A stretch of 64,000 bases of DNA, from contig NZ_JACBYW010000003.1 in the NCBI RefSeq assembly GCF_013408175.1, forward strand, positions 434,001 to 498,000, in the 5' to 3' direction. Within the stretch, counting starts at the first letter, position 1. Each line of letters starts with the position of its first letter. A program made the position numbers and the translations under genes. The stretch comes from Actinopolyspora biskrensis. Its GTDB lineage: Bacteria > Actinomycetota > Actinomycetes > Mycobacteriales > Pseudonocardiaceae. The notes beneath the pieces are model-generated. The model did not search any database. It was given only the letters and a program-made list of their open reading frames with translations, and was not told the DNA's origin. Below are positions 1 to 7,958 of the stretch, piece by piece.

Positions 1-195
1 GACACGACCCAGTTTCTTCCAGTGGTCCGGGAGCTGGTGGCAGCCGTTGGCCGGTTCGTGGGCGATAGCGGCGATCTTCTGCCCTGACCTGCTGAGGAAG
101 GTGAGTGCTCCCCGGGCGGCGTGGGCCGGGGTCGCGGCCAGTGCCAGCACGCAGACAGCGGCGATCGTGGTCAACGGGCTGGCGATGTGACGCAT
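1..195 (-). CDS. Secreted protein, 5' part only (cut by window edge)
   Basis: Sixty-five codons of a minus-strand gene run off the left end of the window. The product begins MRHIASPLTTIAAV and has a short charged N-region, a hydrophobic core (about residues 7-22) and an Ala-X-Ala site (AHA) near residue 26, so it is a Sec signal peptide. The mature part visible (ARGALTFLSRSGQKIAAI...) is not recognised. The ATG at 195 follows a purine-rich GGAAGAG. The gene lies outside the att-bounded element, so it belongs to the original chromosome next to tRNA-Lys. Function unknown. Confidence 0.6.
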   Translation of the reverse strand, partial: MRHIASPLTTIAAVCVLALAATPAHAARGALTFLSRSGQKIAAIAHEPANGCHQLPDHWKKLGRV

Positions 196-646
196 CCACG
201 TTCTCTTCCGTGTTGATTCGATGGGTTGCTGTCACAACCGGAGGCGTTCTAGCAGCAGTCGCGCACGACCGCACAGCAAGATCACCGGATCGTGGTCGAT
301 TCCGGGCCGGCAGACCGGTGGGGCCCCTGCCGAACAGAGCCGTCCCCGACATGAGAGCGGGCCGAACTGAGCTCAACCGGATGCGGGACTACACCACGGG
401 TATGGCGGCCTGCCCGTAAGAAGTGGCCGGCGAGGACGGCCGCGGCGGGACCGGACTTCGCGGGAACAGTAGCTTGACCGGCCATGATGGCCAGTCGAAC
501 CGGCGTGCGGTGGTGAGCTTCCTCGAGGGGCCCGACAGGAATCGTCCTTGAACGGGCCATCGACAACTAGTTCACGAGTTTTGCGCACTCAAAATGCGCT
601 CGTGATCTTGATCGGTTACCAGCGGAACTAGCTGACCGGGGATTTC
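196..646. other. Intergenic stretch without a supported gene
   Basis: No reading frame here has a convincing start, ribosome site or codon bias. The stretch separates the secreted-protein gene from the left attachment repeat. A segment near 586-617 (GCGCACTC..., GTGATCTTGATC, GGTTACC) reappears imperfectly near 814-842 on the other side of the attachment repeat. That could reflect integrase arm sites or an old duplication; this is inference only. Confidence 0.4.
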
Positions 647-683
647 GGTGGGCCGCCAGGGACTCGAACCCTGAACCCGTGGA
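647..683 (-). repeat. attL: truncated tRNA-Lys copy (37-bp direct repeat)
   Basis: These 37 bases are identical to 7958-7994. Read on the minus strand they are the 3' arm of the anticodon stem, the variable loop, the T arm and the 3' acceptor strand of tRNA-Lys, plus two bases past the discriminator. The match stops at the anticodon-loop border (G at 684 against T at 7995). No 5' half of a tRNA is present here, so this is an attachment-site scar and not a tRNA gene. Confidence 0.9.
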
Positions 684-1075
684 GTAATGATCCATCGCTG
701 TCATCAGTTGTCAGCGATGCTCGATCACTGCTGTGCGCTGGGAAGGAACGCCGATCAGCATATCCGTTGCCGGTGGATGTCAGTCGTTGTCTGTCATCGT
801 TTCGTACACGTAAAGTGCACTCATGATCTTGATCCCGAGTTACCTGACGAGGTAGGGCTTCGTCCTCATCTCGTTTGATCTGACTTTGCCCGACCAGGCC
901 GTGTTAAACGGTGTAGCAGTCACACTAGACGATACGATTCGTTACCAAGATTGCATCCTTAACCCTGTTTTATCGAGCTCGGGTGGCCAGGCAGGATAAA
1001 AACCCTGGCCACCCCTGAGAAGCAAGTTATCTCTCCAGGACGATAACTCTCAACGTTATAGATTTTTTATGTTAC
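684..1075. other. Left margin of the element, no gene; AT-richer DNA
   Basis: No supportable coding sequence. Base composition is noticeably more AT-rich than the chromosome, notably from 900 to 1075, as is common at the edges of acquired elements. It contains the hairpin at 981-1014 downstream of the Shedu gene. Confidence 0.5.
981..1014 (-). terminator. Hairpin downstream of the Shedu gene
   Basis: An 11-bp perfect stem (GGGTGGCCAGG at 981-991 against CCTGGCCACCC at 1004-1014) with a 12-base loop lies about 60 bases past the stop codon of the minus-strand nuclease gene. There is no T-run after it on the minus strand, which is usual for actinobacterial terminators. It could also be a plain inverted repeat. 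Confidence 0.5.
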
Positions 1076-2290
1076 TTATTTTTGCGCTGCCGACTCGACG
1101 TGCCATTCGGCGCGAGCCACCAGTTCGTCGAAAGTTATGATTTCTGGCTCACTTAGGTTCCGTCGAAACAATTCGAAGCTTCGAACCTGGTCGAGTACAG
1201 CCCCTCCTTCAGAGCCAGTGAGTTGGTTCAACGTTCCCACGATGACGAAAGATCTCGGCCGAAGGAGGAACGTGCCCGATGGGAGTCGTTCTCCTTCGGA
1301 CGAAGTGTCAGGAAGGTATTCATCGAGGCTGCTGCACGCTAGGTGGGCGGTCTGTTGTGCTTGAACGACAGCTCCAGCAACTTCATCCGATGGCTTCCAA
1401 CAACCGGCGCGATAGTCTCCCTTTTTGTCGAGCAATTGTGTCCGATGGTGCTTTATCTCGGCAAAGGTGAGCGAACTGATGAGTCCAGTTGTGCGCAGGA
1501 GAGCATCGACCCTCTTGCCGACTCCTTTGACGCTTCGCCCTGTGACATCTTGTTCGAGCTTTCTTTTGTCCCAGGATGTGTATAGCTTCCCCCCGAGTCC
1601 TACCCCGAGGATCCAAGGGTTGTTTTCGAGCAATTCTTGCCACGCCCTCTCGGGGCCGTTTGATTTGGCAGCTGCCGCGTTAAATTCCTCCTCGTTCTCT
1701 AGCCATCTACGCATCTGATCCACAACACTCCTGCGATGTTTAAGTGCTATTACATCATCTGCTTCAGCATCGTTTTCGATCAACTCTCGGAAGCGATTGG
1801 GATATTGTGAATACATATTTTCCACAGCTGAGGGGTCAGCGAAGATATCGCGGAGAAGTTGATCATCAACGCGAACTGATTCTCCGCCCTCAACCGGGAT
1901 ACCATCGACCGCCCGCAGCATCTCAATCAGACGTGTCGCCTGCTCGCGATTCAGCTCCAGAACTTTTTCGAGCCTCGTACGGTCACCGTTAGTTGGCACC
2001 TTCTGAATCTTCAGCTTGCGAACCGCCCCCTCGGTACGCGCCACTTGGAGCTGCAGCTGCTTACGCCCCCCGGGTGTCGTGTAGACCACTTCACTCGTCC
2101 AATCCCAATCGTCCTCATCGTCAGTGGGTATCTCATCGAAGACCCGGTAGATGTAGCGCGACGGATACCCTTCGTCCTGGCTAAACCGCGTCATGAAGCT
2201 GCTTGACACGTAGGTCCTCGTCGTTAGGCGCCCTTCGGCGAAGGTCACCTCGTTGGCCTCGGGAGATTCCCCGAAGCTTACGAAGTGCAT
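1076..2290 (-). CDS. sduA: Shedu-type anti-phage nuclease (DUF4263, SduA-like)
   Basis: A 404-aa protein with a variable N-terminal half and a C-terminal PD-(D/E)xK-type nuclease domain. Family landmarks in order are ERAWQELLENNPWILG (about 214-229), VDALL with Asp262, FAEIK giving the E278-x-K280 pair, EVAGAVVQAQQ with Gln310-Gln313, and a terminal block FVIVGT...IITFDEL. This arrangement is the DUF4263 fold of the single-gene Shedu defence system, which limits phage by nucleic-acid cleavage. The N-terminal roughly 200 residues, thought to set trigger specificity in Shedu proteins, resemble nothing I recognise. The ATG at 2290 follows GAGGGAGG. It stands alone at the left end of the decayed integrative element, fitting defence cargo. 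Codon use is less GC-biased than in the chromosomal genes. The gene appears intact. Confidence 0.8.
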   Translation of the reverse strand: MHFVSFGESPEANEVTFAEGRLTTRTYVSSSFMTRFSQDEGYPSRYIYRVFDEIPTDDEDDWDWTSEVVYTTPGGRKQLQLQVARTEGAVRKLKIQKVPTNGDRTRLEKVLELNREQATRLIEMLRAVDGIPVEGGESVRVDDQLLRDIFADPSAVENMYSQYPNRFRELIENDAEADDVIALKHRRSVVDQMRRWLENEEEFNAAAAKSNGPERAWQELLENNPWILGVGLGGKLYTSWDKRKLEQDVTGRSVKGVGKRVDALLRTTGLISSLTFAEIKHHRTQLLDKKGDYRAGCWKPSDEVAGAVVQAQQTAHLACSSLDEYLPDTSSEGERLPSGTFLLRPRSFVIVGTLNQLTGSEGGAVLDQVRSFELFRRNLSEPEIITFDELVARAEWHVESAAQK

Positions 2291-2366
2291 AGTTCTAACC
2301 TCCCTCAGTAATTACCGCGACATAAGTTTCGCGTATTAGGGGGCCCAGGACCAGTGGTTACTTCCC

Positions 2367-2552
2367 TTACCAACTTCTGCTTGTTGGGGGCCTGTCGGGT
2401 AGGTGGCTTGCGACGTTCGGGGCAAGGCTGTGGGCAGCGCGGATCGCCCCGCGATCCCCGATGTCCACGGCCGCGGCAGCGATCGCCGGGACCAGCGGCA
2501 CAAGGCCGGCCACGTCGGCGATCGTCGGAAAGCTTCCCGAGCGCTCGACTTC
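2367..2552 (-). pseudogene. Remnant of a small element gene
   Basis: One minus-strand frame reads EVERSGSFPTIADVAGLVP, then an Ala-rich stretch and NVASHLPDRP to a stop at 2367, with actinomycete-style codon bias. An in-frame stop lies just upstream and no good start codon precedes the coding-like part (the first GTG is well inside). It is best read as the 3' fragment of a gene whose start was lost, possibly the original tail of the neighbouring frameshifted gene. Not recognised. Confidence 0.3.
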
Positions 2553-2556
2553 CTCC

Positions 2557-3140
2557 TTAGCGGCCCCGGCAGGGGCCGCCCTTGATGAAGAAAAGAAACT
2601 CTAAACACACGCACGCTGGGACTGCGCGCGTGGCTCGGCTGACCTGGCTAGTGTCCAAACTTTGACCAGCATCACCGACGTTGCTGCTGTTGATGGTGCG
2701 CCCGGATTCGAGAGAGGCGGGCAACTCGGCGGCCAGGGCCTGCACGGTGTCGGCGTCACCTGCTCGTTCAGCTTCGGCGAGCAGGGACCGCCAGGTACGG
2801 CCGTTGTCGAGCAGGGGCGCACGCGGTTCCAGGCGCGTTGCTGACGGGTTTCGGCCAGCAGTTGCGCATTCACGTCACCGGGGCGGTCGAGCTGCTCGGC
2901 GGCTTCGCGGGCTTGTTGCCGATCGTGGTCGAGCAAAGACCGAAGCCGTGCAGCGTGGTCACGGTATTCGGCGCGAACCTGCTCGATCAGCGTTGCCCGG
3001 TACTCATCGCTGTAGCGCTTGTCGGCTCGGAGCGCGTCGACGCGTTCGGCGAGCTGGGAGCGGTAGGCACGAGTGTTCTCTCCATATTGAGCGATCTCGT
3101 GGGGAACATTTCGGGCGCGGCTAGCCGTCTTGTTCGGCAT
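2557..3140 (-). pseudogene. Frameshifted AICE-type small gene (helical, charged)
   Basis: The ATG at 3140 has a good ribosome site (GAAAGGA) and opens MPNKTASRARNVPHEIAQYG. A long helical, Arg/Glu-rich segment (ALRADKRYSDEYRATL, EYRDHAARLRSLLDHDRQQA) follows, typical of small accessory proteins of actinomycete integrative elements. Near 2812 the reading frame breaks: the sensible continuation (RPLLDNGRTWRSLLAEAERA, then GDADTVQALAAELPASLESG) lies one frame over and runs to a stop at 2557. A single missing base in CGCCCCTG would explain this. It is a real frameshift or a sequencing error. The last 40 residues look unlike the rest and may be read-through. Function unknown. Confidence 0.6.
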
Positions 3141-3180
3141 GGCTGGCGTTTCCTTTCTCGTGATTTTTACTGGGTATGGA

Positions 3181-3459
3181 TCAGCAGGTACGACGCTCGG
3201 CTTCGGTGTCTTGCAATCCGACCGAGTGCCGGCGCACCGTGGTGGTTTGCATCGCTGCCACCTGCTGTTCGTGCTCGCCCGGGGGTTGGTGACCGAATTC
3301 GACGGTGTACCCGCGGCGGACGAAGTACGCCGCATAGCTGGCATGGGTGTCAGCGTCGAGGTAGGCCACACCGTTGACCCACCAGAAGTCGTGTGGCGGG
3401 TTGAGATGGTGCGGGCCGTGCACGACAGCGCCGGAAGGCGCGGTGACTTTGGTTGCCAT
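3181..3459 (-). CDS. Small AICE-associated protein, unknown function
   Basis: A 92-aa product starting MATKVTAPSGAVVHGPHHLN at the ATG at 3459, preceded by AGGAAGGA at good spacing. The frame continues open further upstream, but that extension has no ribosome site and overlaps the next gene, so the short form is preferred. The segment DFWWVNGVAYLDADTHASYA followed by AYFVRRGYTVEFGH suggests a small alpha/beta protein. No catalytic motif is seen. It sits in a minus-strand run with 3486-3746, 3743-3889 and the ATPase remnant, so they were probably one operon in the parent element. Confidence 0.55.
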   Translation of the reverse strand: MATKVTAPSGAVVHGPHHLNPPHDFWWVNGVAYLDADTHASYAAYFVRRGYTVEFGHQPPGEHEQQVAAMQTTTVRRHSVGLQDTEAERRTC

Positions 3460-3485
3460 GAATCGTGCTTCCTTCCTGGTCGGGA

Positions 3486-3746
3486 TTACTCCGGTTGGCG
3501 ATCGCCAGGGAACTTTTCCTCGGCGGGTTCGATCGCGGCTCGCCTGGCCTGTCGCCAGGTGGCTGCGAGTGCCCGCTGACCCCGCGTCTCGCGGTCGAGG
3601 CGGGCGCGTTCGACCGGGTCGGTGGGCATGTCCCACGGTTTCGGCGTGGCCGCGGCGTAGGGGTTCGGGGTGGGCGGCTGTCGAGTGCGCCCACCCTCGA
3701 CCCCGTCGCTGCGTGCCTGCTCGATCTGCTCGCAGATGGGCGTCAT
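3486..3746 (-). CDS. Small hypothetical protein of the element
   Basis: Eighty-six residues from the ATG at 3746 (MTPICEQIEQARSDGVEGGR). It is rich in Pro, Arg and Glu, with a predicted C-terminal helix (VERARLDRETRGQRALAATW). The start overlaps the stop of the upstream zinc-ribbon gene as ATGA, implying translational coupling. The longer open frame upstream lacks a better ribosome site. No known domain; carried by similar integrative elements as far as style suggests. Confidence 0.5.
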   Translation of the reverse strand: MTPICEQIEQARSDGVEGGRTRQPPTPNPYAAATPKPWDMPTDPVERARLDRETRGQRALAATWRQARRAAIEPAEEKFPGDRQPE

Positions 3747-3889
3747 GACTGGTGTTCTCCGTTCGGTGCGTACTTGTCTCGGTGGGGCCGGGTGGCCCGG
3801 TGCGGGTTGCACCGGGCGCACAGGCGTCTGCGATCACTGGGCGAGTCGCACTGGGTGCAAGTGCGGGAAGTCCACTGTTTGCGGCTCAT
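3743..3889 (-). CDS. 48-aa zinc-ribbon-like protein
   Basis: A very short product starting MSRKQWTSRTCTQCDSPS with two CxxC pairs (CTQC at about residues 11-14 and CARC at about 24-27), the spacing of a small zinc ribbon. The rest is Arg/His-rich, so DNA or RNA contact is plausible but unproven. It overlaps the ATPase gene by 4 bases at its start and the 3486 gene by 4 bases at its end, so the three are translationally coupled. Similar mini zinc fingers accompany replication ATPases in actinomycete elements. Confidence 0.5.
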   Translation of the reverse strand: MSRKQWTSRTCTQCDSPSDRRRLCARCNPHRATRPHRDKYAPNGEHQS

Positions 3890-4839
3890 GAGGCGGCCTC
3901 GGGGTCGCACATGGGGTGATAGCCGCTTCCGTCGTCGAGCCGCATGGGTTCGCGGCACGCGATACAGGTCGCCGAAGGTGATGCCGAAGATGACGAAGGT
4001 GACAGGGGCTGGTGCGTAGTCACCTTCGTGTTCTTCGTGTCATCTTCCGGAGTTTCGGCGCTCTCGGTCAGTGCCCAGACCCACCCTTTGCCGAAGCCGG
4101 ACTTCTGCGACTTCACTCCGGCTTTCCGGCGAGCGCGTTGCACGGTGTGCTTGGCGAAGCCGTCTTTTTCCGCGGCTTTGATGACGTCTCCGGCCGGGGC
4201 TTCTCCGCCGTTGTCGGTCAGGTAGCCGCGCAGCCACTCGGAAGCCTCGGTACGTTCCGAACGGTCTTCCGGGGTTCCGGTGTCGTGGTTGAGCAGCTCG
4301 CCTACGGTCTGTTCGGTGTCGCCGAGGGGAACGAATCGGCCCACGTCGGTGGGGCCGTCGGAAGTGTCCACGGTGGCCGACTCGATCCGGTAGCGGACGC
4401 TGGGCAGTCCGGCTGGTGCGATGTTGGTCTTCACCAGCGACAGCACGCACGATCCGTCCTCAGCTTCCCGGTCCGCGGCGAACCCGATCGCGCTGCGCAC
4501 CACCTGCCCGAATTCGGCCGACCCGGCGATCATGTGCAACGGGTTCGGATCCGAGGCTTTCCGGAAGTGCGCCACTCCCACCACGGCGATATTCAGGTCT
4601 TGAGCAAGCTGGGCCAGCGGTTCCAAGTACCGGCGCACCGTGCCCTGCTCGGTGAGCTTGGCACTACCGAACGTCGACAACAGCGCATCCAACACCACCA
4701 GCCGCGCTCCGGTCGACGCGATCTCGTCCCGCAGAGTGTCGATATCGACCGCGAGACTGACCGTGGTTTCGTCTCCGTGCTCGGTCTCCACAAACAGCCG
4801 ATACACCCGGGACAGATCCGCCTCGGCCGAACCGGCCAC
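3886..4839 (-). pseudogene. RepA-like AAA ATPase, N-terminal half missing
   Basis: The readable 317 codons match the C-terminal part of the RecA-fold (AAA_25) replication ATPases of actinomycete elements. They include a Walker B strand (LVVLDA, Asp51), a following AVVGVAHFRK sensor-like segment, a LVKTNIAP strand, a winged-helix-like region (EWLRGYLTDNGG, KHTVQRARRKAGV) and a terminal zinc-knuckle (CIACREP...HPMC). No Walker A GxxGxGKS is present. Just upstream of the GTG at 4839 the same frame has a TGA, and further upstream the DNA is AT-rich and non-coding. The ATP-binding loop has therefore been lost by deletion, and the protein cannot be a working helicase loader. It is one of the marks that the element is dead. 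It might still be translated from the GTG. Confidence 0.7.
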
Positions 4840-5329
4840 CGGACCGCGGCACGGTCACCGCACGCCCACCCGCCGTCGTTTCAGCCCCGAGGCCAGTGAG
4901 GTGCCGGGAGTTCGACCGGTACCGGTTGGTGACGCGTTCACGCTCGCCGCACGTCGCCGGTGAGTACGGCAACCGGGCCACGGTACGGCGGTGGGAACGA
5001 GACCGCATGCGGGGTACCCACCAGGACTTTCCGAGGAAGAACGCCTCAGTTTTCCCGGCGCGACGAAAAATCGCGTACGCGAATTCATTTCTCCGCACGG
5101 TGGACTTTGTCCGAATAGTTTTCGTCGAACACAAGTGAAAATAATTTACAATCATTCGATCGCGTGATCCGCATGGCAAGAAGGTGCCGTACTGCCGTAG
5201 TATGACCACAACAGCAACGACCGGTCCCGATTAAGCGGATGACCAACACCTGATCGCGCTACCGAAAATTACACGTATCCTGCTTTGATCGGACCGCACC
5301 AGCTGTTCCCCAAAAACACGAGACAAGAA
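4840..5329. other. Intergenic junction, no gene
   Basis: About 490 bases without a supported gene lie between the truncated ATPase (minus) and the RhiA-like gene (plus). The segment 5040-5290 is distinctly AT-rich (for example AAAATAATTTACAATCATT near 5138) and probably holds the promoter of the lectin-like pair. The left part marks the deletion end of the ATPase gene. Confidence 0.4.
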
Positions 5330-6016
5330 ATGGTTTCCGATATGCCTCAGGGCGAACAGTACAGCATGACCTTCTTGCACAACGACCCAGATCTGGCAAA
5401 CACCACCTTCGCCGCGTTCGCGAAGCCGATATACGACATCCAGAACCCATTCGGGATCGCATGGTTCTCACACAGCCTCAACTACTCACACTGGGTGACC
5501 TTTTATTGGGAGCTGGACTGGGGGTACGCTTACTCCGAGCACGGATTCAGCCAAGGGAAGAAGTGGGTCAGCGGGGGATATCAGTACGCTGACCCCCAGG
5601 ACAAAGCCACGTGCTCCATGAACTTCTACTACTCGAACGGTGACTTCGACTGGGAGTCGGACTACGTTCACCCCCCTTCGCCGGATCGCGACAAACTGTG
5701 GGTCACTTTCGATCCGAGCGTAGAGGATCACCCCGCCACGCACGGCCTGTGTCTCAGCACCTCATCCGCGGAATCGAACCAGAGAGACGAATTTCAACTC
5801 ATACCGATCATCGCTGGTGACGTCCAGGCGCGCATGATTCAGAATTTCACACTCGACCCGACCTACTTCGTAACAGTCGGAAGCTACAAGCAGGGACAGA
5901 TGGCATCCATGAGTGAAATTTTGCCGCTGCAACAAGTCCAGTACGCAGAAGGAGTCAAGGACATGACCGCAGAGCTGGTCAAAGGCAACACCTGGAAAGT
6001 CTACCCAAGTCAGTAG
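5330..6016 (+). CDS. RhiA-like protein (rhizosphere-induced RhiA family)
   Basis: About 228 residues. The N-terminal block EQYSMTFLHNDPDLANTTFA, the GIAWFSHSLNYSHWVTFYWE segment and a following Trp/Tyr-rich beta stretch (DWGYAYSEHG) match the layout of RhiA-type proteins (YSLTFxNNS..., LAWFAKxAxP..., TFxWxIDY...). Their biochemical role is unknown. No signal peptide. I chose ATG 5330; ATG 5342 is equally possible, and an upstream TTG at 5285 is less likely. The gene lies 57 bases before a beta-propeller lectin-like gene on the same strand, so the two are probably co-transcribed cargo. Base use is less GC-rich than in the chromosomal genes, consistent with transfer. Confidence 0.55.
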   Translation: MVSDMPQGEQYSMTFLHNDPDLANTTFAAFAKPIYDIQNPFGIAWFSHSLNYSHWVTFYWELDWGYAYSEHGFSQGKKWVSGGYQYADPQDKATCSMNFYYSNGDFDWESDYVHPPSPDRDKLWVTFDPSVEDHPATHGLCLSTSSAESNQRDEFQLIPIIAGDVQARMIQNFTLDPTYFVTVGSYKQGQMASMSEILPLQQVQYAEGVKDMTAELVKGNTWKVYPSQ

Positions 6017-6073
6017 GCAAGATCACTCAAGATGGTCAGATCACCATGAAGGGGGCGGCATGAAGGAGGCGGT

Positions 6074-6961
6074 TTGGGCGGGACCCAGTACTCACTGAAG
6101 TGGATGCGTTATGACGAATCGACCGGGGACTGGACAGAACCGCAGCTGCTCACCCAGGACGCATCCGGATACGCGGCCCTGTCCGCCTTTCCCGGTCGGG
6201 GTGAGCTCTGGTGCCTCTACCCCACCGAGGATGAATGGTACCTCAACTGGACTCGCTATGACAGCGATAACGACGAATGGTCGTATCCTGACCGCGACCC
6301 GACGCGCCAACTGCGGAGCTTCGGCACGAGTTCGCTCGGCAATGACCTGTGGTGCCTCCAGTTCCCGAACTCGGGAAGCGACTGGCGGCTGAGAGGATAC
6401 CGGGCAGCGGGGAACTCCTGGACTCCCCCGTCGGTGTTCGACCCGACGGGCGAATGGTCACCCGGGCTGGCGGAGTGCGACGGATACCTCTACTGCGTGC
6501 ACATAGCAAATCCCGGATCCAAGCAGCCATACCAAGTGCAGTGGACACGTTTCGACGGGAAATCATGGGAGCCCAACAAGGACATAAGCGGAGCGGAAGC
6601 TGGACAGTCACCAGTGCTCGCCGAGTGCCTGGGGCAGCTGCACTGCGTGTATTCCCCCACTTCGTACACCAGCTTGCAGTGGTCAAGGTTCAGTGAAGGG
6701 GCGTGGAGCACCCCCGAAGAAATCCCGGCCACTGCGGGAGCGACAGGAGACACAGTTCCCGCAGTGGCCGCCACTGGTTCGGGGAAGCTGATATGTTGCT
6801 ACCAGGATGCCTACACGCGTCAGCTGTACTGGACGTCCTACAAGCAAGAGAGCAACTGGGAACAGCCGAAGCAATTTGAAGGCGTTTCCAATGTGGAGTC
6901 CGGTCCGAGTCTGGCCTGTTACAACGAGGACGTCTACTGCGTCTACCCCGTGTCGGGGTGA
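6074..6961 (+). CDS. Beta-propeller, lectin-like repeat protein
   Basis: A 295-aa protein made of about six tandem units of 45-50 residues. Each carries a short strand such as ELWCLYP, DLWCLQFP, YLYCVHIA, QLHCVYSP, LICCYQD or DVYCVYP, followed by LxWTRFDG-type and W(S/T)xPxxx elements. This periodicity is that of bladed beta-propellers of sialidase-like or fungal-lectin type that bind sugars. No catalytic Asp-box set or signal peptide is visible. The start is a TTG at 6074 just after AGGAGG (4-base gap); ATG 6104 is an alternative. It pairs with the RhiA-like gene. A carbohydrate-binding effector or toxin-like role is inference. Confidence 0.55.
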   Translation: MGGTQYSLKWMRYDESTGDWTEPQLLTQDASGYAALSAFPGRGELWCLYPTEDEWYLNWTRYDSDNDEWSYPDRDPTRQLRSFGTSSLGNDLWCLQFPNSGSDWRLRGYRAAGNSWTPPSVFDPTGEWSPGLAECDGYLYCVHIANPGSKQPYQVQWTRFDGKSWEPNKDISGAEAGQSPVLAECLGQLHCVYSPTSYTSLQWSRFSEGAWSTPEEIPATAGATGDTVPAVAATGSGKLICCYQDAYTRQLYWTSYKQESNWEQPKQFEGVSNVESGPSLACYNEDVYCVYPVSG

Positions 6962-7559
6962 ACGTCGACGTGCTCACCCCTGGCTGCCCGTTGTGCGGAG
7001 CTCATCCCCCGTCCCGACCGGACGGGGGGTGGGGGTGAGGAACTGTTCCACTTCTGTGCCCTGGTATCCCGTGCGAGACCTCGACGCGCGGGATCGGGAG
7101 GGCACCTCGAAGTCGCGGCCGTGGCGAGCCGTGCGTAGCCGTCCGACTGAGCCGGTTTCCCGACGCGGGATGTCCCGGACGTTCCCGTGGAGGAGACTAC
7201 GGGAACGGTGGGCCACAGTCCCCCCGATCGCCCGTGGACTGCCCACCGCGTTCAGGGTTCCTCGCTGTCGCGCACGGGAACTCTCACGTTCGAGCTCGCG
7301 GTTTTCCGGTGAACCGCTCGCGAATGTCGAGCAGCGTCTTGACCGCACCGCGCACGTCGTCCTCCGTCACTGTGCCGCCGAGGACTTCGCCGAGCTCGCG
7401 GCTGTCGTTTCGACGTACGCTCGTCTCCACGGGCATCGTGCCCGTTGAACCGGCGAGCTGGACAACCGCGACTGCTGCCGCACGATTTCGCCGGCTTCGG
7501 GGCGGTGGCAGCGCCGCGCGAGCCACCCGCCCCCGCCAACTCGTCAGACGCATGAGCAG
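6962..7559. other. Degenerate DNA between cargo and integrase remnant
   Basis: No intact gene apart from a weak 50-codon minus-strand frame (7284-7436). The expected upstream two-thirds of the integrase cannot be read in any single frame, so this stretch is likely where it was deleted or scrambled. Confidence 0.4.
7284..7436 (-). CDS. Possible 50-aa helical protein
   Basis: A short minus-strand frame from ATG 7436 reads MPVETSVRRNDSRELGEVLG and then an amphipathic segment (VTEDDVRGAVKTLLDIRERF). The amino-acid pattern is protein-like and third positions are GC-rich. No convincing ribosome site precedes it and the surrounding DNA is decayed, so it may be a relic. Not recognised. Confidence 0.3.
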   Translation of the reverse strand: MPVETSVRRNDSRELGEVLGGTVTEDDVRGAVKTLLDIRERFTGKPRART

Positions 7560-7958
7560 CTGGGACCGGAATGGGCGGACAGCGGGAAAGTCTTCACCAC
7601 CGAAGAAGACCGTGCTCCGCACTCGGCCGAGATGACCGAGACGTTCCACCGGATCACCCGCTTCGCGGCCCTGCCACCGGTACGGCTACACCGCCTTCGG
7701 CACGGAGCGGCGTCGATCACGCTCACGGCCGGTATTCGCTGGGAAAGTCCAGGCAACCTTGGGGCACGGCTCCGATCGGCCCCACCTCGGACACCTACAC
7801 GAGCGTGTACCCGGAAGTCGCGCAAGCTTCGGCGGAGAAGGCGGCGGCTATCGTGCCGCGCTCGTCCACGGGAACGACCGACAGCAGTGGTGTGAACACA
7901 CCGTTGTCACACACCCTGGCGGATTCTCCGACCAAGCACGGAATTCGCTGGTCACTGG
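7560..7958 (+). pseudogene. int: Tyrosine integrase remnant with two frameshifts
   Basis: The C-terminal catalytic third of an AICE-type tyrosine recombinase is readable only by changing frame twice. Frame one gives LGPEWADSGKVFTTEEDRAP and LPPVRLHRLRHGAA, with the catalytic Arg of R-H-G at 7698. Frame two gives KVQATLGHGS from 7744. Frame three gives TSDTYTSVYPEVAQ from 7784, with the nucleophilic-Tyr box at 7796, then ASAEKAAAIVPRSS. Frame three then runs into the attachment repeat and tRNA and stops only at 8026. Most of the N-terminal two-thirds is gone. In intact elements the integrase lies beside attP, and that is where this remnant sits. It cannot be functional. Confidence 0.85.

Noticed and set aside
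105-588. Small open frames left of attL
   Set aside because: No ribosome sites or protein-like composition, and some overlap the secreted-protein gene.
647-683. Second tRNA gene
   Set aside because: Only the 3' half of tRNA-Lys is present; it is an attachment-site duplicate.
3460-3837. Upstream extensions of the two small element genes
   Set aside because: They overlap neighbouring coupled genes and have no ribosome sites.
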